Source of the DNA: Chryseobacterium echinoideorum | Lineage (GTDB): Bacteria; Bacteroidota; Bacteroidia; Flavobacteriales; Weeksellaceae | Direction of reading: 5' to 3' | Length of the DNA stretch: 64,000 nucleotides | Assembly: GCF_007474535.1 (NCBI RefSeq) | Contig: NZ_VKNW01000010.1 | Coordinates: 62,001-126,000 of the forward strand | Shown here: positions 16,674 to 25,423 of the stretch, piece after piece | Numbering within the stretch: the stretch's first letter is position 1 | How the letters are laid out: the number at the start of each line of letters is the position of its first letter | Made by a program: the position numbers and the translations under genes | Notes under the pieces: generated by a model | Told to the model about the DNA's origin: nothing | The model's input: only the letters and a program-made list of their open reading frames with translations | The model's database searches: none

Positions 16674-17558
16674 ATGGGGGTTATTTTAAAACCTATTGAT
16701 ATAGTAGATGATATTTCGAAAGAAGATTTCTTTGAAAAATATCTCAAGCCGAGAAAACCACTGGTTATCAGAAACATGGCAAGAAAGTGGCCAGCTTATC
16801 AAAAATGGACGATGGAATACATGAAAGAGGTCGTAGGTGATGTCACTGTTCCTTTATATGACAGCTCCAAAGCAGATCCTGCCGCTCCGATTAATGCTCC
16901 TACTTCAGAAATGAAATTTGCAGATTACATAGATCTCATTCAAAGAGAGCCTACCGATTTACGAATTTTCTTTTTTGATCCTATTAAAAAGGCAAACAAG
17001 CTTCTGGAAGACTATATCTCACCTAAAGAATTGATGGGAGGTTTTCTGGATAAATTTCCTTCTATGTTCTTTGGAGGAAAAGGGTCTGTGACATTTTTGC
17101 ATTATGATATAGATTTAGCACATATCTTTCACACTCATTTTAATGGCAGAAAACACATTCTGCTTTTTGACTATAAATGGAAAGACAGGTTATACAAATT
17201 ACCATATGCAACCTATGCCCTTGAAGATTTTGATATTTCAAATCCTGATTTTGAAAAATTTCCGGCATTGGACGGTGTTGAAGGGATTGAATGCTTTTTG
17301 GAGCATGGGGACACCTTGTTTATGCCTACAGGATGGTGGCACTGGATGAAATACTTAGATGGAAGCTTTTCTATTTCTCTTCGTGCCTGGGATAAATCAT
17401 GGGCAGTGAAGACCAAATCTCTTTACAATCTGACTATTCAGAGAAATCTGGATAATTTTATGAAAGCAAGATTCAAGAAAAAATATATGGACTGGAAAGA
17501 GAAAAAAGCTGTCGAAAGAGCCAACTATGCCTTAAAAAAAGGTTTACCTAGAAAATAA
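16674..17558 (+). CDS. Cupin_8/JmjC-like Fe(II)/2-oxoglutarate oxygenase
   Basis: 294 residues. The double-stranded beta-helix metal site is visible as HYD in VTFLHYDIDLAHIFH and a distal His in MPTGWWHWMKYL. The N-terminal part RKPLVIRNMARKWPAYQKW is typical of cupin_8 proteins related to asparaginyl hydroxylases (FIH-like). By family it would hydroxylate a protein or small molecule; the substrate is unknown. A TATTTTTG box at 16646-16653 lies 20 bases before the start. A strong terminator follows, so it is probably monocistronic. Confidence 0.8.
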   Translation: MGVILKPIDIVDDISKEDFFEKYLKPRKPLVIRNMARKWPAYQKWTMEYMKEVVGDVTVPLYDSSKADPAAPINAPTSEMKFADYIDLIQREPTDLRIFFFDPIKKANKLLEDYISPKELMGGFLDKFPSMFFGGKGSVTFLHYDIDLAHIFHTHFNGRKHILLFDYKWKDRLYKLPYATYALEDFDISNPDFEKFPALDGVEGIECFLEHGDTLFMPTGWWHWMKYLDGSFSISLRAWDKSWAVKTKSLYNLTIQRNLDNFMKARFKKKYMDWKEKKAVERANYALKKGLPRK

Positions 17559-17939
17559 ACATCTGAAATATAACTAAACCCGAAACATCTGTTCGGGTTT
17601 TTTTGTAAATATCTTTGCCAATGTTCTCCATGTAATTCTAAAAACTGTAAATAAAAACCATTGGTAAAGCGGAGGGAAATTACAATGTTATCAGAACTCA
17701 AATGTTCCTACAATTTAATTAATAAAGTTCTTTTCATGGAAATCGTTTTCAGAATCATTTCAAATTTAATAAAATAATTTCAATATATGTGGTATTATGA
17801 TAAATATTTAATGAAAATTTTATATATAATTCATAACAGTTCAGTACTTTATTCTTTCTTTATACCATTCTAATAGTTAATATTAATTATCCAAAGCAAA
17901 TGAAAATTTGTAAATTTGCAATAATAAAACTTATAAAAA
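17559..17939. other. Gene-free spacer between cupin and bacilliredoxin genes
   Basis: Holds the cupin terminator (17576-17604) and, at the right end, a TAAATTTG box at 17911-17918 that could be the -7 element of the bacilliredoxin gene. The middle is AT-rich and shows no useful open frame or strong repeat. Confidence 0.5.
17576..17604 (+). terminator. Intrinsic terminator after cupin gene
   Basis: Nine-base arms AAACCCGAA and TTCGGGTTT around a seven-base loop, followed directly by further Ts. Confidence 0.85.
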
Positions 17940-18350
17940 ATGTATCCAACAGATTTAGTAATGCCGATGAAGGCTGAACTTACAGATAAAGGTTTTGAAG
18001 ATTTGGCAACACCGTCACAGGTAGAAGATGCTTTAAAAAAATCAGGAACTACCCTTTTGGTAATCAACTCTGTATGCGGTTGTGCAGCAGGAGCGGCAAG
18101 ACCAGGAGTTGTATATTCTTTAACAGGAGACAAAAAACCCGATCACTTAACAACCGTTTTTGCAGGGTATGACACTGAAGCAGTTGCAGAAGCAAGAAAA
18201 CACTTGGCACCGTTTCCTCCAAGTTCGCCATGTGTAGCTCTTTTCAAAGATGGAGAATTGGTTCACATGCTGGAAAGACATCATATCGAAGGAAATCCTG
18301 CAGGTGCTATTGCAGCTAACCTTCAGGCAGCTTATAATGAATACTGCTAA
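17940..18350 (+). CDS. BrxA/BrxB-family bacilliredoxin-like protein
   Basis: 136 residues with the CGC active-site motif (Cys46-Gly-Cys48) in NSVCGCAAGAARPG, and FPPSSPCVALFKDGE near the C-terminus, as in the YphP/YqiW family. In Firmicutes these proteins remove bacillithiol from oxidised protein thiols; many Bacteroidetes also carry the family. Low-molecular-weight thiol use here is an inference. It has its own promoter region and terminator. Confidence 0.9.
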   Translation: MYPTDLVMPMKAELTDKGFEDLATPSQVEDALKKSGTTLLVINSVCGCAAGAARPGVVYSLTGDKKPDHLTTVFAGYDTEAVAEARKHLAPFPPSSPCVALFKDGELVHMLERHHIEGNPAGAIAANLQAAYNEYC

Positions 18351-18372
18351 ATTTCAGCACTTAAAATAAATC

Positions 18373-18402
18373 AAACCGTTACAATTTTGTAGCGGTTTTT
18401 TT
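18373..18402 (+). terminator. Intrinsic terminator after bacilliredoxin gene
   Basis: AAACCGTTACA pairs with TGTAGCGGTTT (one G-T pair) over a four-base loop, followed by a T-run. It lies 46 bases upstream of the next start. Confidence 0.8.
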
Positions 18403-18448
18403 GAGGAAAGCATGCGCAGGAAATTCAAATATTATTATATTTGTCGTA

Positions 18449-19969
18449 ATGGCAACCAAAGCACTTTTCAACACCGTCGTCAACTGGTTTATTCGTCAAA
18501 GAATTGATCAGATTCAGAATTTCATGAAGTATCCTGTAGAAACTCAGAAAGGAATACTTTTCTCTCAATTGTTTCATGCAGAAGATACGGAATATGGCAA
18601 AAAATATGGTTTTAATTCTATTTCGAGCTATCAGGATTTTAAAAATAAAGTTCCGGTAGTCACTTATGAGGATTTTGAACCTTACATCGAAAAAGCCAGA
18701 CAAGGACAAAAAGATATAAGCTGGTCCGGATATATCAAACATTTTGCAAAATCTTCGGGAACTACCAACGCAAAAAGCAAATTTATTCCTATTTCTTCCG
18801 AAAGTTTAGAATACTGCCATTTGAAAGCGGGCAAAGATATGGTTTCCATTTACGCCAACAATCATCCCGAAAACCAGCTTTTCACCAACAAAAACCTGCG
18901 TTTAGGCGGAAGTTCCGAGTTGTATGCAGATTTCAACACAAAATTCGGTGATCTCTCAGCAATTTTGATTGACAATCTTCCTTTCTGGGTAGAAATCACC
19001 ACCACTCCGAGCAAAAAAGTTTCGCTGATGGGCGAATGGGAAAGTAAGCTGAATGCTATTGTTGCTGAAGTGAAAAATGAAGATGTGGGAAGTATTCTGG
19101 GCGTTCCCAGCTGGATGATGGTGCTTTTGCAAAGAGTTTTAAAAGAAACGAACGTCAACAGCGTCTCTGAGCTATGGCCTAATCTGGAAGTATTTTTTCA
19201 TGGTGGAATCAGTTTTAAACCTTATAAAGACCAATACAAACCAATCATCGGAAAAAACATTAATTATTATGAAATTTATAATGCTTCCGAAGGATTTTTC
19301 GGGATTCAGGACAGATCAAATAGTGACGAAATGCTTCTGATGCTGGATTACGGAATTTTTTATGAATTTATTCCGATGGATCAGTTTCATCGTTCCAATC
19401 CGAAAGTTGTCTCTCTGGAAGACGTGGAAATCGGGAAAAATTATGCTATGGTGATTACCACCAATGGCGGACTTTGGAGATATTTAATTGGAGATACTGT
19501 TATTTTTACTTCTCTTGATCCTTTCAGAATAAAAATTACGGGAAGAACAAAGCATTACATCAACGCTTTCGGTGAGGAACTTATGATTACCAATGTAGAA
19601 TCTGCCCTTACCAAAGCCTGTGAAGAGACCAATTCTTCTGTGACCGATTTTACCGGTGCTCCTATTTTTATGAAAGAAAACAAAAGCGGTGCCCACGAAT
19701 GGATTTTTGAGTTTAGTAAACCACCGGAAAATCTTGACCTTTTTACTGATATTTTTGACCGTCATTTAAAATCAGTTAATTCTGATTATGAAGCCAAAAG
19801 ATATAACAATATTACCCTAAATAAACCTGTTGTACACATTGCAAAACCCAATCTTTTCTATTGCTGGCTGGAATCAAAAGGAAAACTTGGCGGACAAAAC
19901 AAAGTTCCGAGATTAAGCAACGACAGGGAATATATTGATCCTCTTCTTGAGCTTAATCATCAACAATAA
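18449..19969 (+). CDS. GH3-family acyl-acid amido synthetase-like protein
   Basis: 506 residues from the ATG at 18449; an upstream TTG at 18401 would run through the preceding terminator. The ATP-binding block FAKSSGTTNAKSKFIP and the later YNASEGFFGIQ and ITGRTKHYINAFGEEL follow the GH3 pattern of the ANL adenylating superfamily. Plant members join amino acids to auxin or jasmonate; the bacterial substrates are largely unknown. A TATATTTG box at 18436-18443 sits just before the start and would give a very short leader. It runs tail to tail with menD with no gap. Confidence 0.88.
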   Translation: MATKALFNTVVNWFIRQRIDQIQNFMKYPVETQKGILFSQLFHAEDTEYGKKYGFNSISSYQDFKNKVPVVTYEDFEPYIEKARQGQKDISWSGYIKHFAKSSGTTNAKSKFIPISSESLEYCHLKAGKDMVSIYANNHPENQLFTNKNLRLGGSSELYADFNTKFGDLSAILIDNLPFWVEITTTPSKKVSLMGEWESKLNAIVAEVKNEDVGSILGVPSWMMVLLQRVLKETNVNSVSELWPNLEVFFHGGISFKPYKDQYKPIIGKNINYYEIYNASEGFFGIQDRSNSDEMLLMLDYGIFYEFIPMDQFHRSNPKVVSLEDVEIGKNYAMVITTNGGLWRYLIGDTVIFTSLDPFRIKITGRTKHYINAFGEELMITNVESALTKACEETNSSVTDFTGAPIFMKENKSGAHEWIFEFSKPPENLDLFTDIFDRHLKSVNSDYEAKRYNNITLNKPVVHIAKPNLFYCWLESKGKLGGQNKVPRLSNDREYIDPLLELNHQQ

Positions 19970-21646
19970 TTATATCTCTTTCAGAAAATTAAAGTAAGCT
20001 TTTTGTGTATCTGCATTGGTTTTCCCTTGAGTATTGACTTCAAGAATTTTAGGCTGAACATCCGGCTTGAAAAAGTTTGTTAAAACACGGTCGAGTGTTC
20101 CGTCATCATCCACCTTTACATAAGAGAATCCAAAATGTTTTGCTAAAAACTCAGCATTTTTTTGGTGTTTGGTTGAGATAAATTCGTCCACAGTATTTGA
20201 ATTGGCATTTCCCGGACCGGGGATTATTTTAAAAATATTTCCTTCTCCGTTATTAAAAATAATAATTCTGGTGAATGGCGGAATATATTGGTTCCAAAGA
20301 CCATTAATATCATAAAAAAAACTTAAATCTCCTGTCACTAACAAGGTCGGATTTGGATTTTTTATGGCAAAACCCATTGCTGTTGACGTTGACCCGTCAA
20401 TTCCGCTGGTGCCTCTGTTGCAATAGACTTTTCTTTTTCCGAAGTCAAATAATTGTGCATACCGAATTGCCGAGCTGTTGCTGAAATGTAAATTATAGTT
20501 CTCCGGAACACTTTCTGAAAGACGGTTGAAAAAATAAAAATCTGAAAATTCAATTAAATTTAAAAAATCACGATGTTTCTTATCTTTTTTATCTCTTAAT
20601 ACATCCCAAAGGTTGTAAAAAGGTCTTGGTTCGAGGTTAATAAAATTCAGCAATTTTGAGAAGAAAACTTCAGGTTTTGTTTCAATTTTCTGCGTCAGAG
20701 AAAAATAAGTATCAGGTTGCCATATTTCGTCAAGATGCCAATGCTGTTTAGGTTTTGCAGCTCTCAGAAATTGCTTTACCTTTTTGGAAACTACATTTTG
20801 ACCTACAGTAATTAATAAGTCCGGAGCGTAAGTTTTGAAATCCTGTTCTGTAAAACCGAAAATATAACGGTCGATATGTCTGAAAAATTTTTCGTGATAG
20901 AGATTAGAATTCACTTCCGTTAAAACCACCACAGAATGATTTTTCACCAATTGCGACAGTTGATTTTCAAGTTCCGGGCTGTAATTTCTTGTTCCCACCA
21001 AAATCATGATCCGCTGTGAAATGTTCCAGTCTGCAATAAGATCTGAAGGGATTTCATAGTCTTTTTGCTTAATAGTTTTCTCCACTACCGGAAAAGCAGG
21101 AAGTTCTGAAACCAAATCATATAAAGGTTCTTCCAGCGGAATATTGATATGAACCGGACCCATTTTTTCAAAACAAAGCTCAATCGCTTTTTTGATCGTT
21201 TCCGAATTGATGTCTTCTGCATTTTCTTGGGAGTCTTCCACCAACTGAAAGTCTCCGTAAGAATGTTGCTGAAAGAGATTCTTTTGGCGAATGGTTTGCC
21301 CATCGAAAAGATCTACGTAATCCGTAGGTCGGTCTGCTGTTAAAATCAGCAAGGGGATATTAGAGTAAAAAGCTTCTGTAACTGCGGGATAATAATTTGC
21401 TGCCGCAGAACCGCTTGTACAGGTAATTGCCATCGGTTTTTTCTCACTCATTGCCATTCCAAGAGCTACAAATGCTGCACTTCTTTCGTCTACAATACTG
21501 TAACAGTTGAATGCATCCATCTCTGAAAAATGAATTGCCAATGGCGCGTTTCTGGATCCCGGAGAAATAACAACATCTACAATACCATATTGCTGAAGAA
21601 GATTGGCAAGCACCTGAATACTTCGCTTGGAAGAATATTTTTTCAT
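19970..21646 (-). CDS. menD: SEPHCHC synthase (MenD)
   Basis: 558 residues, full length. It is a ThDP enzyme joining isochorismate and 2-oxoglutarate in menaquinone synthesis. SPGSRNAPLAIHF and DERSAAFVALGMA carry the N-terminal ThDP and substrate elements, and GDLSFFYDINGLWN is the metal/diphosphate-binding block. Menaquinone is the usual quinone of this phylum. No other men gene is in the window. The divergent 87-base region toward the oxygenase gene holds both promoters. Confidence 0.95.
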   Translation of the reverse strand: MKKYSSKRSIQVLANLLQQYGIVDVVISPGSRNAPLAIHFSEMDAFNCYSIVDERSAAFVALGMAMSEKKPMAITCTSGSAAANYYPAVTEAFYSNIPLLILTADRPTDYVDLFDGQTIRQKNLFQQHSYGDFQLVEDSQENAEDINSETIKKAIELCFEKMGPVHINIPLEEPLYDLVSELPAFPVVEKTIKQKDYEIPSDLIADWNISQRIMILVGTRNYSPELENQLSQLVKNHSVVVLTEVNSNLYHEKFFRHIDRYIFGFTEQDFKTYAPDLLITVGQNVVSKKVKQFLRAAKPKQHWHLDEIWQPDTYFSLTQKIETKPEVFFSKLLNFINLEPRPFYNLWDVLRDKKDKKHRDFLNLIEFSDFYFFNRLSESVPENYNLHFSNSSAIRYAQLFDFGKRKVYCNRGTSGIDGSTSTAMGFAIKNPNPTLLVTGDLSFFYDINGLWNQYIPPFTRIIIFNNGEGNIFKIIPGPGNANSNTVDEFISTKHQKNAEFLAKHFGFSYVKVDDDGTLDRVLTNFFKPDVQPKILEVNTQGKTNADTQKAYFNFLKEI

Positions 21647-21733
21647 AAAGCAAATTTAACTTATAAATACTTAATTCTAAAATGATTTAATTCAAAAATG
21701 ATGTAAATTAGCATCACGTAAAATTTCTATAAA

Positions 21734-22684
21734 ATGGATAAAATACCTAGTGTAGACCTGCGTGATTTCCTTTCGGGTGACCCGGAACGCAAACAGAAAT
21801 TTGTAAATGAAATCGGAAAAGCTTACGAAGAAATTGGTTTTGTTGCCTTAAAAGGACATTTCCTGGATGATAAGCTTGTGAGTGAATTGTATGGCGAGGT
21901 GAAAAACTTTTTTGATCTTCCCGTAGAAACCAAACAAAAGTATGAGATTCCGGGAATTGGAGGACAAAGAGGTTACGTGGGTTTTGGAAAAGAAACCGCA
22001 AAAGGATTTAAAAAAGGAGATTTGAAAGAGTTTTGGCATTTCGGACAGTACGTTTCGGATGACTCAAAATATAAGAGTCAATATCCTGACAATGTAACGG
22101 TTGAAGAGCTTCCAAAATTCAATGAAGTAGGTAAAGAGACTTACCAGATGCTCGAAAAGACAGGAAAATATGTTTTGAGAGCTTTAGCTTTATATCTTGG
22201 TCTTGATGAGTTTTATTTTGATGATAAAATTGCAGAAGGAAATTCTATTTTAAGACCTATCCATTATCCGCCAATTACGGAAGAACCGGACGATGCTGTA
22301 AGAGCTGCTGCACACGGAGACATTAACCTCATCACTCTTTTGATGGGTTCTCAGGGAAAAGGGCTTCAGGTTCAAAATCATAAAGGAGAATGGATTGATG
22401 CGATTGCAGAACCAGATGAACTGATGATTAATGTTGGAGATATGCTATCCAGACACACCAACAATAAACTAAAATCTACCATTCACAGAGTGGTAAATCC
22501 GCCAAGAGAACTGTGGGGAACTTCAAGATACTCTATACCTTTTTTCATGCATCCTGTAAGTGAAATGTCACTGAATGCTCTTGAAAACTGTATTGATGAA
22601 AACCATCCCAAACTGTATGAAGATACAACAGCCGGTGAATTTTTACATGAACGATTAATTGAGTTGGGATTGATTAAAAAATAA
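21734..22684 (+). CDS. Isopenicillin-N-synthase-like 2-oxoglutarate/Fe(II) dioxygenase
   Basis: 316 residues. The N-terminal DIOX_N part (IPSVDLRDFLSGD) and the C-terminal 2OG-Fe(II) domain are both complete. Iron ligands His194, Asp196 (AHGDINLITLL) and His251 (STIHRVVNPP) are in place, and Arg265-x-Ser267 is the 2-oxoglutarate clamp. Bacterial relatives act on varied small molecules; the substrate cannot be read from sequence. True isopenicillin N synthesis is unlikely because no NRPS is near. A terminator follows immediately. Confidence 0.88.
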   Translation: MDKIPSVDLRDFLSGDPERKQKFVNEIGKAYEEIGFVALKGHFLDDKLVSELYGEVKNFFDLPVETKQKYEIPGIGGQRGYVGFGKETAKGFKKGDLKEFWHFGQYVSDDSKYKSQYPDNVTVEELPKFNEVGKETYQMLEKTGKYVLRALALYLGLDEFYFDDKIAEGNSILRPIHYPPITEEPDDAVRAAAHGDINLITLLMGSQGKGLQVQNHKGEWIDAIAEPDELMINVGDMLSRHTNNKLKSTIHRVVNPPRELWGTSRYSIPFFMHPVSEMSLNALENCIDENHPKLYEDTTAGEFLHERLIELGLIKK

Positions 22685-22688
22685 TTTC

Positions 22689-22716
22689 AAAACCGGGCTT
22701 TTCAGTCCGGTTTTTT
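22689..22716 (+). terminator. Intrinsic terminator after oxygenase gene
   Basis: AAAACCGG and CCGGTTTT arms around a ten-base loop, followed by a short T-run. It marks the boundary to the accessory patch on the right. Confidence 0.8.
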
Positions 22717-22749
22717 ATTTACTTATCTAAGTAACTTATTAAACTATAA

Positions 22750-23655
22750 GATATCTTGATGATTTCAAAAAGGCAATATTCATTTTGGTTAAGTGATAGG
22801 AAATTCGCTTGTAACACTTCACTGGTCGGACAATGCTTCAAAAGATGACCCAAGCAGATTTCTAACAGAGAAATTTCCATCCTCAAAAAATATATGAATC
22901 TGAGCAAACACAAAACATGGTGCATTCGTTCCATTTGGGGAAAGGCAATTCGGGATGGAGTAGTATCTATGGCGGAGTCAACTTGGTACAAATACACTAG
23001 AAAGCTCGGATATTCCGAAGTCAGAAAACCTAAGAAGAAACCAAGAAAGAAAGGATCTTATAATGCAAAACGACCGAATGAGACTTGGCATATGGATATT
23101 TCCCAATATAAAACTTTGGATAATATTACCTTCTACATTTACACCGTGGTCGACAACTTTTCTCGAAAGATTCTGTCTTGGGATATTTCTACCAAGAAAT
23201 GCTCGAAGATCAGAATGGAAACCGTAAAGCAAGCCATCAAAAATGAATTTGATGTAGATCTCAAAGATCAAAATCTTGAACTTATTGTAGATGGCGGAAG
23301 TGAAAACAATAACAAAACGATTGCTGAATTTATTAAAAATTGCCACGTCAACATCAGTAAAAAGATCGCTTTGAAAGATGTTACTTTTTCTAATTCCATT
23401 GTGGAGGGACCTTACAAGATTATGAAATCCTATTACTTCCGCTTCAAAGAAATATTGTCTACAACCATTTATCAGGAGCTAAAATTCTTTATTGAGGATT
23501 ACAATTTTAACCGACCTTGTTACAAACACAAGATTTACACTCCAAATGAAGTTCATAATAATCCTGAACTGGCAAACTTCAAACTGGTTTTAGAAAATTC
23601 TAATCAACAGAGGTTGGAAGAAAACCGCAATTTCTGCTGTAAAATTTCTGCGTAA
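22750..23655 (+). pseudogene. IS3-like DDE transposase remnant with in-frame stop
   Basis: An open frame from the ATG at 22894 (253 residues) carries an rve-type core: Asp68 in WHMDIS, Asp133 in VDGGSENNN and Glu171 in SNSIVEGPYK. The same frame continues upstream to an ATG at 22759 but is broken by TGA at 22846-22848, where a Trp codon would make sense. The N-terminal DNA-binding part expected for an IS3-type OrfAB protein is missing, and no terminal inverted repeats were found. It is most likely a decayed, truncated insertion sequence. It begins only 30 bases after the oxygenase terminator. Confidence 0.75.
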
Positions 23656-23828
23656 TCCAAAGAATGATACTATAGAATGTTTATCTTTTAATCTTTCCAG
23701 AATTCACCTTTTTTTTCTCTAAAATATCAAAGATCATTTTCTCTTTTAAAACATTCTGAAAAATCAGATGTTCAAATATCCTTTTTTCTTATAAATTCTT
23801 TCTAAAAAGAATCATTTGAATTCTGCAC

Positions 23829-23856
23829 CAAAGCATTCGAATTTTCGAATGCTTTG
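23829..23856. repeat. Perfect 13-base inverted repeat
   Basis: CAAAGCATTCGAA and TTCGAATGCTTTG with a two-base centre. Too tight for a good RNA loop and without a T-run, so it may be a protein-binding palindrome or an old mobile-element end rather than a terminator. Confidence 0.6.
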
Positions 23857-23868
23857 ATATAGAATCTC

Positions 23869-24009
23869 TTACATTGTTTTAACTTTTGTAACTGTCTTCT
23901 TTTCAGAAGCTTGGTTGTTTCTCAAAACCCTCTGTTTTTTTATTGGGTTAATAGGGAGCCAGCCATCCCAAAATTTACCTCCAGCTATTGATGAAGAAAA
24001 CGCAACATT
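23869..24009 (-). pseudogene. Orphan C-terminal coding fragment
   Basis: A 46-codon frame bounded upstream by TAG, without a start codon, ending at TAA 23869. It reads in part SSSIAGGKFWDGWLPI and has protein-like composition. The AGGKFWDG stretch recalls the hinge before polymorphic tips in Bacteroidetes Rhs-type proteins, but this is only a resemblance. It is probably the tail of a gene lost by rearrangement beside the transposase remnant. Confidence 0.35.
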
Positions 24010-24028
24010 CTATATAAGCTATAGTATA

Positions 24029-24241
24029 TTATTCTACATCATAATAAAACCAATATTCAGGGCTATAATCTGCGCAACTACTAAATAAATATGTATTGAA
24101 TGATATTTTAAATCTATATTTACCTTTGTTTGAAAAAGGAAAATGCTCTCTAATATCAATGTAATAATCAACAATTTCACCTCTTTTTATTTTTTTTAGC
24201 TTCCCAAAACAGTTTTTATTACAATTGAAATCTGAGGACAT
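24029..24241 (-). CDS. Hypothetical protein, possibly truncated at the N-terminus
   Basis: 70 residues from ATG 24241. The same frame stays open for about 24 further codons upstream with sensible residues but no good start, then meets TAA. The visible part (GEIVDYYIDIREHFPFSNKG then YRFKISFNTYLF) looks like a beta-sandwich domain in which a Gly-Lys-Tyr turn precedes a strand. I do not recognise the family. It may be the C-terminal half of a secreted protein whose beginning was lost. It follows the TPR gene on the same strand. Confidence 0.4.
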   Translation of the reverse strand: MSSDFNCNKNCFGKLKKIKRGEIVDYYIDIREHFPFSNKGKYRFKISFNTYLFSSCADYSPEYWFYYDVE

Positions 24242-24319
24242 ATAAGATAATGAATTAAAATAATTATTTTCTACATCATAAAACTCTATATCATGAATAT
24301 AAGCATCTTATATACACAT

Positions 24320-25222
24320 CTAAAAGAGACAAAGCGGACCAAAATTATTTTTAATTGTATGATTTTGGGTTTCAATGGTAATAAGAACATCATAATTTTT
24401 CTGAAGTTTTGCCATATCCCGAATATACTTTAAGAATAAGGGATCATTTTTTTCTACTGTATTAAAATAATTTACAGCTTTATTGAGAGCCTCAGTATTA
24501 TTTTTCTGTTTTCTTAGTTTCTGAAATGAAAGTTTATAAAGTTCCCGGATATGAGGTTTCCGATCCTTTGAATAAGGCTTGGTAATTAATTTATTTAATC
24601 TTACCTCTAATTGACTAACAGTATCTTCGGAGAATCTTTTCTTAAACTTTTTTTGTTCTAATTTTCTATAATTTTTTAATGCGGTATTTTGCTTAGGATT
24701 TTGCGTGTCCGCATTTGCATCTAAAAGCCGGATAATTTTCGCATACTGCTTTTGAACATTTATGTTGTTAGGATGGTTATTTACAAATGTTTCATATTTT
24801 TGTTTTACTTCAGAAAGTAAACGACCATTAAAGTTTACAAGATTCTTGACCTTTTTATTACCCAAACAAGCTCTAAAATATTCATTATATAACCTTTGTT
24901 TAAGTTCTACATTATTCGGATTCTGCAAAAGAGCACCCTTAAAAAGAAGAATAACTTGCCATTCTTTGTTCTTTTGAGACAATATAACTTTTCTCATTCC
25001 ATCATATGCTCGTATTTCATTCGGAAACTGAGAAATAATCTGTTGATATATCTGCCTAGCTTGATTATATTTTTTTTGCTTTCTAAGACTTGCAGCCTGT
25101 TTTAATAGCACATTTACATTGTTATTTTGATATTCAGATCTGTTTTTAGAAAATAAAATACTCGGAAAGAGTAGTGTAAAAATCCCCATAGAAGCTAAGG
25201 ATAGAAATTTTTTTCTATTCAT
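24320..25222 (-). CDS. Secreted TPR-like protein
   Basis: 300 residues. Residues 1-25 form a signal peptide (basic start, hydrophobic core, ends near LFSKN). Tetratricopeptide-like helices follow: KQKKYNQARQIYQQIISQFP near 48-68 and QNPNNVELKQRLYNEYFRA near 100-120, with further charged helices to the end. TPR repeats mediate protein contacts in the periplasm or at the outer membrane. No partner is recognisable nearby. Its codon use is AT-rich like the rest of this accessory patch. A folded inverted repeat lies 36 bases upstream. Confidence 0.65.
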   Translation of the reverse strand: MNRKKFLSLASMGIFTLLFPSILFSKNRSEYQNNNVNVLLKQAASLRKQKKYNQARQIYQQIISQFPNEIRAYDGMRKVILSQKNKEWQVILLFKGALLQNPNNVELKQRLYNEYFRACLGNKKVKNLVNFNGRLLSEVKQKYETFVNNHPNNINVQKQYAKIIRLLDANADTQNPKQNTALKNYRKLEQKKFKKRFSEDTVSQLEVRLNKLITKPYSKDRKPHIRELYKLSFQKLRKQKNNTEALNKAVNYFNTVEKNDPLFLKYIRDMAKLQKNYDVLITIETQNHTIKNNFGPLCLF

Positions 25223-25258
25223 CTTTTGTGATCGTTATAATAGTTTCAATTAAAAAAG

Positions 25259-25333
25259 AAGGAGAAGACAGGATTACTGGGCCTGTATCGTGGTACCTCA
25301 TGGGTTATAAATTCAATTGTTTGACTTCTCCTT
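25259..25333. repeat. Nested inverted repeat, possible structured RNA
   Basis: Outer arms AAGGAGAAG (25259-25267) and CTTCTCCTT (25325-25333) enclose an inner hairpin ACAGG/CCTGT (25268-25286) and a short ACC/GGT stem-loop near 25295-25305. On the minus strand the outer stem is followed by CTTTTTT and then the TPR gene 36 bases away. It could be a leader attenuator of that gene, or the terminator of a gene displaced by the IS982 insertion at 25424. Confidence 0.45.
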
Positions 25334-25423
25334 TGATTGTAAAATTAAAACATTTTTTATTTCAAGCAAATAAAATTGTGATTTTTTGCATAATATTTAT
25401 AAAATTAAATTTTTATATAACAT

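Larger units (their letters stand above)
23656..24028. other. Gene-poor accessory spacer
   Basis: No complete gene. It holds a perfect 28-base palindrome (23829-23856) and a 46-codon minus-strand coding-like fragment (23869-24009), each listed separately. The first 170 bases after the transposase are AT-rich and show nothing further. Confidence 0.5.

Noticed and set aside
21734-22684. True isopenicillin N synthase and beta-lactam cluster
   Set aside because: No NRPS or other beta-lactam genes nearby; the family is broad and common in bacteria.
25259-25333. tRNA-like cloverleaf
   Set aside because: The outer stem looks like an acceptor stem, but there is no T-arm consensus and no proper anticodon arm.
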